The notes below the pieces were generated by a model, which worked only from the letters and a program-made list of their open reading frames with translations, was not told the DNA's origin and searched no databases. The translations under genes were made by a program, and so were the position numbers. From Glycomyces amatae (GTDB lineage: Bacteria > Actinomycetota > Actinomycetes > Mycobacteriales > Micromonosporaceae), in the NCBI RefSeq assembly GCF_020991375.1, contig NZ_JAJLQZ010000009.1, positions 1 to 64,000 of the forward strand: a stretch of 64,000 nt of DNA, in the 5' to 3' direction. This document shows, one piece after another, positions 51,680-59,968 of the stretch. How positions within the stretch are numbered: the first letter of the stretch is position 1; each line of letters begins with the position of its first letter.

Positions 51680-54388
51680 TTACCGTCCCGACAGCCGTTC
51701 CGTCACCGGGTCGCCGAGGAGCCTCGGCGACACCACGATCCGGTCGATGTTCGGCGCCCACGCCTCCGCGTTGCCCAGCCGCAGCGGCTCGTCCGCGGTG
51801 GACAGCGTCACGGCGATGCTCCGCTGGAAGAAGCTGTCCCACGAGTACGTGTACCGGAAGTAGGCGTGCCCGACCTCCGTGCCGCCTTCGTGGACCTGGA
51901 GCTTCCGGTCGACCACCTGCGGGTTGTAGTCGTGGTCGCCCGAGAGCTCGGCGTTGGCGTAGTGGACGGTGACGTCGTACTCGCCCGCCTCGGCGAAGCC
52001 GTCGCGGGGGAGCTCGATCGCGTTCGCCGCGCCGTTGCCGATCCAGCCCACGAAGGCGCCGCCGGAGGCGTTGGTGCCGGTGTCCTCCGCGAGCGTGGTC
52101 GCCTCGGCCGCGCCGTGGAGCACGGCGTCCTCGGCCTCGATCGACACGGCGGCCTCGTCGGCCTCCCTGGCGCGCACTGTGGTCAGCGACTCCACGACCG
52201 CGCCCTCGGGGGAGCGGACCTCGATCTCGTTGATCCCCTCGACCAGGTGGACCCTGGCCGTGGACTGCCACGTGCCCTTGCGGTCCGCTTCGAGCCGGGC
52301 GGTCGGGACGCCGTTGACGCTCAGCTCGACCGCGGAGTCCCCGGCGGACGCCCAGTTCACGACCAGGTCGTGGTAGCCGGTCTCGATCGCGGTGGCGTAC
52401 AGGTCGGCCCGGGCCCCGCCCTGGAGCTCGGCGCCGCCGCGCAGCGGCGAGCCGTTCGCCCAGTCGAGCGCGGCGCCCTCGGCGAGGCGGAACGTCGAGG
52501 CCGGGTACGCCGTGGGCTCGCCCTCGTCCACGGACGTCAGCGAGACCTTGTCGAGCGTGACGTCCGAGTTCGGCAGTACCGCGGTACCGTCCTCACTGGT
52601 CCTGATCGACAGGGTGCGGCTCCCCGCGGCCAGCTCCACCAGGACCTCGGCGCTGCCGCGGTACTGCCATTTGCTGGTCGCGTTGAGCCCGAGGTCGGCC
52701 GCGTACTGGATCGTCCCGGCCGCCTCGCCGTCCACGAAGAGCGCGTGGCGCCCGGGCACGCCCGGCGCCCCGCCGATGACCTGGAGCCGGTAGGTCCCGT
52801 CGCGCGGCACCTCCACGGTCCAGTCGGCCTTCGAGCCGACCTGGTTGAACGAGCCCACGTCCTGCCCGCCGGAGGCGAGGAACTGCCAGCCGCCGCCGCC
52901 CTTCGGGTCGTGCGAGTACACCGTCGCGTCCTGGAGGTCCATCGCCTCGGCCTCGATCGCGGCCGTCCACGCCTGCGCCCGCGCCCCGGCCTCGACGTCG
53001 CGGGACTGGGTCGGCGTGATGACGATCTGGTAGGCCGCGTACCGGTCGTAGGTGGGGACGTCCAGCGACAGCGCCCCGCCCTTGACCTTGAGCCCGTCGT
53101 AGGCGGCGACGACGCGCGGCGTGTACGCCAGGCCCTCGGCGCCGGTGAGCGCGTTCTCGCGGATCTCGACGTCGACCTTGTTCCCGAACAGGGACTTGTC
53201 GAGTCCGCTCAGGTCCAGCGTCACGTCGTTGTCGGTCCCGCCCCACAGGACGGTGGCGCGCCGGTTCTCCTCGTCGATCGCGCCGATGCCCTGCAGAGTG
53301 TCCACGGTGTCGGGGTTCGGCGGGGTCACCGCCACCGTGGTGGACCCGGCGAGGTCGCCGTACCACTTGAACATCCACCATCCGGCGTTCGCGCCGCCCG
53401 GCCGGGCGCTGTTGTCGGAGAGGTTGCCCGCGTAGTTCCAGTAGGCGGTCTGGGCGTCCACCTTGGTGTCCTCGAACATCGAGAGCCACTGCACGAGCTG
53501 CCCGGGCACGCCCATGTCGCGGAGCATCCCGTACTCGGTGATGTTGACCGGGACGGGGTCGAGCCCGAGCTCCCGTTCGAGCGCGCGGTAGTCGGCGAAG
53601 TTCCGCCGGTAGTGCGCGAGGTTGTCGATGCCCAGCTCGTGCCAGACGAAGATGTCCGGCAGTGAGCCGTGCTCCTTGGCGAAGGCGAGGATGTCGGCGC
53701 TGCGCTCGGGCTGCCAGCGGGTGTCGCCGGGGCCGGCGATGCGGGCGTGCCCGAGGCCGTGGCGCTCCCAGACCTCCTGGATCTTCTCGTAGACGGCCTG
53801 CCAGTCGCCGAGGAACTGGTCCTTCTGGTTCGCCCAGTCGGGGTACCAGTTGCCGCCGTCGGGCTCGTTGAACGGGAGGAAGACGTAGTCCTGCGGGCGG
53901 TCGGAGTCGGTCGCGACGGCCTCGGTCACGAACTCGACGACCTCGAGGAAGTCCCAGACGCCGTTGGGCTCCTCGGTGTAGGTGCCGTCCTCCGGGTTGT
54001 AGGTGCGGTCGTCACCGGGCCGCCGCCCGCCGTTGTAGGGCCACTCGGGGTAGTAGTCCTGCATGTAGATGTACATGTCCTCGCCGTGCTTGGCGAAGAA
54101 GCCGTCCTCGATCTTGATCGCGTCGCCCGAGGGGTGCTGGGTCCCGTAGGGCGCCTTCTGGGACGAGTTGGTGATGTGGGCGCCGTTGATCAGCGCCTGG
54201 GTGGGCGCGCCTTCGTCGCCGAAGCCGTAGAGCGTGCCGGTCGCGCCGCCGCGGAACTCGCCGGTGCGCTCGCCGAAGTCGACGGCGAGCACTTCGGTGG
54301 CGGCGGACGCCGGTGCGCCCCCCAGCCCGGTGACGGCGGTGGCCGCGACCGCCGCCGCGGTGGCAGTGGTCATCAGTCTCCTCTTCAT
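51680..54388 (-). CDS. Secreted clan GH-A glycoside hydrolase with CBM modules
   Basis: A 902-residue secreted enzyme with signal peptide MKRRLMTTATAAAVAATAVTGLGGAPASA. The N-terminal TIM barrel (about 35-390) shows clan GH-A residues: acid/base E175 in FLPFNEPDGG and nucleophile E285 in VNITEYGML. A beta-sandwich (about 400-490) follows. A CBM6/CBM35-like module (about 495-640, IEAEAMDLQDATVYSHDP), a bridging beta domain, and a second CBM35-like module (about 770-902, SIEAEDAVLHGAAEA) complete it. A GH39- or GH30-related family is possible; the specificity is not recognised. ATG 54388 has GGAGAG upstream, while an ATG five codons earlier has no site. It is divergent from the galactosidase operon and shares its operators. 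Confidence 0.86.
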   Translation of the reverse strand: MKRRLMTTATAAAVAATAVTGLGGAPASAATEVLAVDFGERTGEFRGGATGTLYGFGDEGAPTQALINGAHITNSSQKAPYGTQHPSGDAIKIEDGFFAKHGEDMYIYMQDYYPEWPYNGGRRPGDDRTYNPEDGTYTEEPNGVWDFLEVVEFVTEAVATDSDRPQDYVFLPFNEPDGGNWYPDWANQKDQFLGDWQAVYEKIQEVWERHGLGHARIAGPGDTRWQPERSADILAFAKEHGSLPDIFVWHELGIDNLAHYRRNFADYRALERELGLDPVPVNITEYGMLRDMGVPGQLVQWLSMFEDTKVDAQTAYWNYAGNLSDNSARPGGANAGWWMFKWYGDLAGSTTVAVTPPNPDTVDTLQGIGAIDEENRRATVLWGGTDNDVTLDLSGLDKSLFGNKVDVEIRENALTGAEGLAYTPRVVAAYDGLKVKGGALSLDVPTYDRYAAYQIVITPTQSRDVEAGARAQAWTAAIEAEAMDLQDATVYSHDPKGGGGWQFLASGGQDVGSFNQVGSKADWTVEVPRDGTYRLQVIGGAPGVPGRHALFVDGEAAGTIQYAADLGLNATSKWQYRGSAEVLVELAAGSRTLSIRTSEDGTAVLPNSDVTLDKVSLTSVDEGEPTAYPASTFRLAEGAALDWANGSPLRGGAELQGGARADLYATAIETGYHDLVVNWASAGDSAVELSVNGVPTARLEADRKGTWQSTARVHLVEGINEIEVRSPEGAVVESLTTVRAREADEAAVSIEAEDAVLHGAAEATTLAEDTGTNASGGAFVGWIGNGAANAIELPRDGFAEAGEYDVTVHYANAELSGDHDYNPQVVDRKLQVHEGGTEVGHAYFRYTYSWDSFFQRSIAVTLSTADEPLRLGNAEAWAPNIDRIVVSPRLLGDPVTERLSGR

Positions 54389-54454
54389 TGAGTCTCTCCT
54401 CATCGAGACGCGGGGGGTCGGAGGCCCTCGATACGGCTTGAACGTACCGGGATT

Positions 54455-54525
54455 TGATAACGATTTCAAGACTAAACTTGAAATCGATTTCAGATTTGGC
54501 TACGGTTTCCCTGAAATCGCTACCA
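54455..54525. promoter_or_regulatory. LacI operator cluster of glycan locus C
   Basis: A perfect palindrome TGAAATCGATTTCA is at 54479-54492. A two-mismatch copy TGATAACGATTTCA is at 54455-54468, 24 bp away, and a half-conserved copy TGAAATCGCTACCA is at 54512-54525. They fill the gap between the divergent secreted hydrolase and GH36 genes and are presumably bound by the LacI protein encoded at the end of the galactosidase operon. Confidence 0.82.
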
Positions 54526-54584
54526 GACGAACCGGCTGGCAGCGGCGACCGCAAACACCGGAGCAGTACCGCCGAAGGGGTGTC

Positions 54585-56705
54585 GTGACCGAACAGTTGT
54601 CTTGGGGCAGTGCCGAATTCGAGCTCGGATTCGAGTGGGGCGCCGACGCTCCGGTGAGCGTCGCGCGCCTGGCGCGCGGCCGCCGCGGCCACCCCGTCCA
54701 CCGCGTCCCGGCCGTCGAGGTCCTGACGGCCGACCAGGGCCACCTCCCCTCCTCCGACCGCCTCGCGCACACCGAGCTCGGCTCCCGGCTGCGGTACGTC
54801 TCCCACGAGGCCGCCGAGCACGGGGACCGCCGCACCCTCGTGATCCGCCAGGCCGCCGACGGCGTGGAGGCCGACCTCCTCCTCGAGGTCCTCGACCGCG
54901 CCCCCGCGGCCGTCCGCGCCCGCGTCGAGGTCCGCGCCACCGACCGCACCCTGGTCCTGCGCGCCGTCGCCTCCCTCTCCCTCGGCTTCACCGCCGACGA
55001 CACCGCCCCCGGCAGTGCCTCCTCCGGCAGCGCCGCCGCCGACCACCTCGCCGGCTGGGACCGCGTCTGGGGCACGAGCGACTGGCTCGGCGAAGGCCGC
55101 TGGACCCGCGAGGCCCTGCGCGGCATCGACTTCCCGCGCCTGGCCTCCGAACTCACCGCCCAGAACCCCCGCGGCGCCTGGACCCGCACCTCCGACGGCA
55201 CCTGGTCCACCGGCCGCCACCTCCCGACCGGCGCCGTCGTCTCCCCGGACCTCGCCCTCGCCTTCCAGATCGAGCACAACGGCCCCTGGCGCTGGGAGCT
55301 CGGCGAGGACGTCGGCGGCGGCTACCTCGCCCTCTCCGGCCCCACCGACGCCGACGCGGCCTGGACCAGGGTCCTGCGCCCCGGGCAGTCCTTCACCACC
55401 GTCCCCGCGACCGTCGCCGCCGGAGCCGACTTCGAGGACGCCCTCGCCGCCCTCACCGACTTCCGCCGCGCCGCCCGCCGCCCCCACCCCGACAACGCCG
55501 CCATGCCCGTGGTCTTCAACGACTACATGAACACCCTCGACGGCGACCCCACCACCGCGAAGCTCCTCCCGCTCATCGGCGCCGCGGCCGAAGTCGGCGC
55601 CGAGATCTTCTGCATCGACGCGGGCTGGTACGACGACAGCGGCGACTGGTGGCCCACCGTGGGGGAGTGGCGCCCCTCCACCACCCGCTTCCCCGGCGGC
55701 CTCGGCGAAGTCGTCGACGCGATCCGCGACGCCGGGATGATCCCCGGCCTCTGGCTCGAACCCGAGGTCATCGGCGTCCGCAGCCCCATGGCCGACGCCC
55801 TCCCCCCGGAAGCCTTCCTCCAGCGGCACGGCCAGCGCCTCGTCGAGCACCACCGCCACCACCTCGACCTGCGCCACCCCGCCGCCGTCGCGCACCTCGA
55901 CGGCGTGGTCGACCGCCTCGTGAGCGACTTCGGCATCGGCTTCTTCAAGTTCGACTACAACATCGACCCCGGCCCCGGCACCGACCTCGACGCCGACTCG
56001 GTCGGCGACGGCCTCCTGGACCACAACCGCGCCCACCTCGCCTGGATCGACCGCCTCCTCGACCGCCACCCCGGCCTCGTGGTCGAGAACTGCTCCTCCG
56101 GCGCCATGCGCATGGACTTCGCGATCCTCTCGCGCCTGGCCATGCAGTCCACCTCCGACCAGCAGGACTTCACCAAGTTCCCGCCCATCGCCGCCGCCGC
56201 CCCGATCTCCCTGCTCCCCGAGCAGGCCGCCAACTGGGCCTACCCGCAGCCGGGCATGAACGACGAGGAGGCCGCGTTCTGCCTCGTCACCGGCCTCCTC
56301 GGCCGCTACTACGTCTCCGGCCACCTCAACGAGATGACCGAGGCCCAGCGCGCCACGGTCGCCGAGGCCGTCGCCGCCGCCAAGACCCTCCGCGCCACCG
56401 TCGCCGCGGGCCGCGCCCACTGGCCCGCCGGCCTCCCCGGCTGGACCGACCCCTGGACCGCCCTCGCCCTGCGCACCGACGGCGAAGAGCACGTCTCGGT
56501 CTGGCGCCGCGGCGGCCCCGACCGCACCGAACTGCGCTTCCCCCACCTCGCCGGCAGCGAGGTCGCCGTCGACACGGTCTTCCCCACCGGCCTGCCCGAG
56601 TGGAAGACCGCCTGGGACCGGGCCACCGGCACCCTCACCGTCCACGCGGGCGACGCCCTCGCCGCCCGCACCCTGCGCCTCACCGTCCGATCCTCGAAGA
56701 ACTAG
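54585..56705 (+). CDS. Alpha-galactosidase, GH36
   Basis: A 706-residue glycosidase with no signal peptide. The N-terminal beta-supersandwich (about 1-290) leads into the barrel: VVFNDYMNTLDGDPTTAKLLPLI, EIFCIDAGWYDD, GLWLEPEVIG, nucleophile D457 in FFKFDYN, ENCSSGAMRMD, and acid/base D525 in QSTSDQQDF. It removes terminal alpha-galactose from imported raffinose-family, galactomannan or similar oligosaccharides. The GTG start follows GAAGGGG by four bases; the frame is open far upstream but passes through the operator region and the divergent gene. It is the first gene of the operon with the importer and LacI regulator. Confidence 0.92.
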   Translation: MTEQLSWGSAEFELGFEWGADAPVSVARLARGRRGHPVHRVPAVEVLTADQGHLPSSDRLAHTELGSRLRYVSHEAAEHGDRRTLVIRQAADGVEADLLLEVLDRAPAAVRARVEVRATDRTLVLRAVASLSLGFTADDTAPGSASSGSAAADHLAGWDRVWGTSDWLGEGRWTREALRGIDFPRLASELTAQNPRGAWTRTSDGTWSTGRHLPTGAVVSPDLALAFQIEHNGPWRWELGEDVGGGYLALSGPTDADAAWTRVLRPGQSFTTVPATVAAGADFEDALAALTDFRRAARRPHPDNAAMPVVFNDYMNTLDGDPTTAKLLPLIGAAAEVGAEIFCIDAGWYDDSGDWWPTVGEWRPSTTRFPGGLGEVVDAIRDAGMIPGLWLEPEVIGVRSPMADALPPEAFLQRHGQRLVEHHRHHLDLRHPAAVAHLDGVVDRLVSDFGIGFFKFDYNIDPGPGTDLDADSVGDGLLDHNRAHLAWIDRLLDRHPGLVVENCSSGAMRMDFAILSRLAMQSTSDQQDFTKFPPIAAAAPISLLPEQAANWAYPQPGMNDEEAAFCLVTGLLGRYYVSGHLNEMTEAQRATVAEAVAAAKTLRATVAAGRAHWPAGLPGWTDPWTALALRTDGEEHVSVWRRGGPDRTELRFPHLAGSEVAVDTVFPTGLPEWKTAWDRATGTLTVHAGDALAARTLRLTVRSSKN

Positions 56706-56715
56706 GAGCCGTTCA

Positions 56716-58029
56716 ATGAAGAAGCCGTTCCGCTACGCGCCGGCGCTCGTCGCCGCCGCAGCCCTGACCCTCACCGCGTGCTCCGACCCCGGGGCCGGGA
56801 CCGGCGACACCGGGCCCGTCGACTGGCCCGCCCAGGACGCCGACCTCTCCGGCACCACCCTCACCGTCTGGGCCGCCCAGAACTCGAACACCGTGCCCGA
56901 CAGCGTGATCGCGGGCTTCGAGGAGCTCACCGGCGCCGAGGTCGAGGTCGTCACCATCCCCGACCCCTACGAGCAGGGCGTCCAGACCAAGGTCGCCACC
57001 GGCGACATGCCCGACCTCGCCTTCTGGCAGCCCACCGCCTCCCAGCTGACCGCCCTGAATGCGAAGCAGCACCTCCAGCCCCTCGACGACGCCCCCTGGC
57101 TCGACGCCTACAAGCCCGAGCTGCGCGACATCACCGGCATCCTGGACGGCACCCGCTACGCCGCGCTCATCACCACCCCCGCCGTCGAGGGCGTCTACTA
57201 CAACAAGGAGGTGTTCGCGGCCAACGGGATCACCGAGACCCCCGCCGACTGGGACGCCTTCCTCCAGACCGCCCGCGACCTCGAGGGCGCCGGCGTCACC
57301 CCCTTCCACGAGATGGCCGCCGACCGCTGGGGCACCCAGTGGTGGGTCCAGGTCCAGCTCGCCGACGCCGCCGCCGACGGCCTGTGGGACCGCGTGAACA
57401 CCCGCGAGGAGCTGTTCACCGACCCGACCATCCAGGGCGCCATCGACACCTACCAGGGCCTGATCGAGGAGGGCCTGTTCAACGAGGACATCAAGACCGC
57501 CACCTTCGAGGACCAGGGCGCGGCCCTGCTCGCGGGCGACGCGGCGATGGTCGTCCAGGTCAACTCCTTCTTCGGCCAGCTCCAGTCGCTCGCCGAGACC
57601 GAGGAGCTGAACCGGAAGATCGGCTTCTTCCCGATCTCCCCGTCCGGCAACACCGGCACCTTCATCCCCGACCAGTCGAACGCCCTGGTGGCCTTCAAGA
57701 CCGGCGACGCCGACCGCGAGTCCGCGGCCCGCCAGCTCCTGTCCTACTGGATGGGCGACGGCTACGAGGGCTTCGTGAACGCCCAGTCCACCGTCTCGCT
57801 CCAGTCCGATGTGGAGACCCCCGCGGACGTCCCCGAGGCGCTCCTGTCGGTCAGCGACTCGCTCGGCACCGCCGTCGGCTCCATGCAGGCCTCCGCGATC
57901 GCCAACCCGGACCTGTACCTCTACCTGGCCGACATGATCCAGGGCACCAAGACCCCCGCCGAGGTCGCCGAGGCGACCCAGGCCCAGTTCGACGAGCTGG
58001 CCAAGGCCCAAGGCGCCGAGGGCTTCTGA
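56716..58029 (+). CDS. Sugar ABC transporter substrate-binding lipoprotein (locus C)
   Basis: A 437-residue extracellular solute-binding protein. The signal ends in lipobox LTAC with Cys22 lipidated. The motifs are LTVWAAQNSNTVPDSVIAGFEELTGAEVEVV, GDMPDLAFWQPTASQ, GVYYNKEVFAANGI and DAAMVVQVNSFFG. It supplies an alpha-galactoside-type oligosaccharide, as inferred from the GH36 partner, to the two permeases. It lies 10 bp after the GH36 gene with AGGAGCC before the ATG. A strong hairpin follows its stop codon. Confidence 0.93.
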   Translation: MKKPFRYAPALVAAAALTLTACSDPGAGTGDTGPVDWPAQDADLSGTTLTVWAAQNSNTVPDSVIAGFEELTGAEVEVVTIPDPYEQGVQTKVATGDMPDLAFWQPTASQLTALNAKQHLQPLDDAPWLDAYKPELRDITGILDGTRYAALITTPAVEGVYYNKEVFAANGITETPADWDAFLQTARDLEGAGVTPFHEMAADRWGTQWWVQVQLADAAADGLWDRVNTREELFTDPTIQGAIDTYQGLIEEGLFNEDIKTATFEDQGAALLAGDAAMVVQVNSFFGQLQSLAETEELNRKIGFFPISPSGNTGTFIPDQSNALVAFKTGDADRESAARQLLSYWMGDGYEGFVNAQSTVSLQSDVETPADVPEALLSVSDSLGTAVGSMQASAIANPDLYLYLADMIQGTKTPAEVAEATQAQFDELAKAQGAEGF

Positions 58030-58037
58030 CGCGCGAC

Positions 58038-58066
58038 GCGGGGGCGCGGCGCAGCCGCGCCCCCGC
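58038..58066 (+). terminator. Intra-operon hairpin after binding-protein gene
   Basis: A 13-base-pair stem (58038-58050 with 58054-58066) around a GCA loop, eight bases after the binding-protein stop and before the permease genes. Such hairpins stabilise the upstream mRNA or reduce readthrough, so that binding protein outnumbers permease. Partial termination is possible. Confidence 0.7.
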
Positions 58067-58109
58067 GACCCTCCCGTCCCCGCCACTGGAAAGGTCAAGG
58101 CCCGCAACC

Positions 58110-59009
58110 GTGTCAACGAACCTCACGCTCGCGAAGGCGCGCCCCCGGCAGCAGGACCACCCGCTGTGGTTCCTCGTCCCGGCGCTCGTGGTGCTGGTCG
58201 TGTTCTTCTTCGTCCCGACCCTGTTCAACTTCGTCTACGCGTTCACCGACTGGTCGAGCTTCAAGAGCGCCATCAACTTCGCCGGGATCGACAACTTCAC
58301 CTCGCTGTTCTCCAACGGCACGCTCCTCAACTCCCTCAAGGTCACCCTCGTCTACGCCGTGCTCGTGGCCCTCTTCCAGAACGCCTTCGGCCTCGGCCTC
58401 GCGCTGCTGCTGGAGCGCGACACGCGCGTCAACCGCGCCGTCCGCGTCGCGTTCTTCATCCCCGTGATCATGTCCGCCCTCGCGGTGGGCTACATCTTCC
58501 AGGCGCTCCTCAAGCCCGACGGCGCCCTCAACGGCATCCTCGGCGCCCTCACCGGCGCCGACGTCGCGATCCCTTGGCTCGGCGACACCACCTGGACGAT
58601 CGTGGTCGTCGCGGTCGTCCACGCCTGGAAGTGGATGGGCCTGTCGATGCTCATCTACCTCGCGGGGCTCAAGACGATCAACGAGGACGTGCTCGAAGCG
58701 GCCCGCCTCGACGGCGCGAACCGCTGGACCATGTTCCGCGCCATCCGCTTCCCGCTCCTGGCGCCCGCGGTGACCTTCAACGTCGCGACCGCGCTGCTCG
58801 GTTCGATGAACGGCTTCGACATCGTCCAGGCCACCACCGAGGGCGGCCCCGGCGGCACCACCGAGCTGCTGAACATCTTCATCTTCCGGACCTTCGGGCA
58901 GGGCCTGTTCGCCCAGGCCACGACCATGAGCCTGGTGCTGTTCCTGCTCGTCACCATCCTGGCCTTCCCCGTGATCCGCTTCCTGCGCAAGCGAGAGGAC
59001 GTCCTGTGA
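58110..59009 (+). CDS. Sugar ABC transporter permease 1 (MalF-like, locus C)
   Basis: A 299-residue permease with about six helices, opening with LWFLVPALVVLVVFFFVPTLFNFVYAFTDWSSFK. The EAA loop is DVLEAARLDGANRWTMFRAIRFPLLAPAV. The GTG start is chosen to give a normal family N-terminus; CAAGG lies nine bases upstream. The frame is open much further upstream but overlaps the binding-protein gene. It ends in a four-base overlap with permease 2. Confidence 0.92.
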   Translation: MSTNLTLAKARPRQQDHPLWFLVPALVVLVVFFFVPTLFNFVYAFTDWSSFKSAINFAGIDNFTSLFSNGTLLNSLKVTLVYAVLVALFQNAFGLGLALLLERDTRVNRAVRVAFFIPVIMSALAVGYIFQALLKPDGALNGILGALTGADVAIPWLGDTTWTIVVVAVVHAWKWMGLSMLIYLAGLKTINEDVLEAARLDGANRWTMFRAIRFPLLAPAVTFNVATALLGSMNGFDIVQATTEGGPGGTTELLNIFIFRTFGQGLFAQATTMSLVLFLLVTILAFPVIRFLRKREDVL

Positions 59010-59887
59010 GCACCACCGCCACCGGTACCGCCGCGCCGCGGCGGACGGCCCCCGCCCGGCGCGCCCCGCGCCGTCGCCGCCTCCCGCTCCAGCCGATCGC
59101 CGCGATCCTGGTCGCCGCCCTCGTGCTCGGCGTCCCCTTCTGGCTGGTCGTCGCGACCGCCTCCAAGGACCAGGCCGAGGCGCTCAACCCGAACCTCGAA
59201 GCGCCCTCGGAATGGCGGCTGCTCGACAACTTCGCCGCGGTCTTCAGCGACGGGCGCATGATGTCGGCCTTCTTCGGGAGCCTCCTGGTGATGGTCCCGG
59301 CCGTGGTCGGCGTGCTCGTCCTCGGCTCGATGGCCGCCTGGATCCTCGGCCGCCGCGGCGGGCGGCTCAGCGCCGCCGTCTACGCGCTCGCCATCTCCGG
59401 CATCGTGCTGCCGCCCGCGGTGGTCACGATCGTGCTCCTGCTGCGCCAGCTCGGCCTGGCCGGGACCGCGCTCGGCATGGTCGGCGTCTACATGGGCATG
59501 TACCTGTCCACGGTGGTCTTCTTCGTGACGGGCTTCGTGCGGACCATCCCGCACGAGCTCGAAGAGGCCGCCCGTGTCGACGGCGCCGGGCCGGTGCGCG
59601 TGTTCGTCCGCGTCATCCTGCCGCTGCTGAAGCCGGTGCTCGCCACCGCGACCATCCTGATCTGCCTCTACATCTGGAACGACGTGTTCTACGCGCTGTT
59701 CGTGATCGGCGGCCGCATCGACACGCTGCCGCTGAACCTGTACCAGGTCGCCAGCGCGGGCCTCTATCTCCAGAACTGGCACCTGATCTTCGCCTATATC
59801 ATCCTCATGAGCCTGCCGCTGCTGATCACGTTCGTGGTCGCCCAGCGCAGGATCATCTCCGGCATCACAAGCGGAGCGGTGAAATGA
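59006..59887 (+). CDS. Sugar ABC transporter permease 2 (MalG-like, locus C)
   Basis: A 293-residue MalG-type permease that starts in a GTGA overlap with permease 1. Helix 1 is LQPIAAILVAALVLGVPFWLVVATASKD; the EAA loop is ELEEAARVDGAGPVRVFVRVILPLLKPVL, then TILICLYIWNDVFYAL. Its last codons (SGAVK, stop) are the first copy of a 29-bp tandem repeat whose stop overlaps the start of a ten-codon reading frame. The pattern continues to the LacI gene. Confidence 0.92.
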   Translation: MSTTATGTAAPRRTAPARRAPRRRRLPLQPIAAILVAALVLGVPFWLVVATASKDQAEALNPNLEAPSEWRLLDNFAAVFSDGRMMSAFFGSLLVMVPAVVGVLVLGSMAAWILGRRGGRLSAAVYALAISGIVLPPAVVTIVLLLRQLGLAGTALGMVGVYMGMYLSTVVFFVTGFVRTIPHELEEAARVDGAGPVRVFVRVILPLLKPVLATATILICLYIWNDVFYALFVIGGRIDTLPLNLYQVASAGLYLQNWHLIFAYIILMSLPLLITFVVAQRRIISGITSGAVK

Positions 59888-59968
59888 GCTCGAGTACGAG
59901 CGGAGCGGTGAAATGAGTTCCGGCACGAGCGGAGCGGTGAAGTGAGCGCCCGCGGAGCGGCGGAGTGA
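59870..59968 (+). repeat. 29-bp tandem repeat forming stop-start-coupled mini reading frames
   Basis: Three 29-bp units (59870, 59899, 59928) plus a partial fourth. Each holds AGCGGAGCGGTGAA and an overlapping stop-start. The permease stop TGA (59885) overlaps ATG 59884, which reads MSSSTSGAVK and stops at 59916. That stop overlaps ATG 59913 (MSSGTSGAVK, stop 59945), then GTG 59942 (MSARGAAE, stop 59968), then GTG 59965, the LacI start. The period of 29 is not a multiple of three, so each copy switches frame. Confidence 0.88.

Noticed and set aside
54234-54584. N-terminal extension of the GH36 enzyme
   Set aside because: It covers the operator cluster and the 5' end of the divergent secreted hydrolase. 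The GTG at 54585 has a ribosome site.
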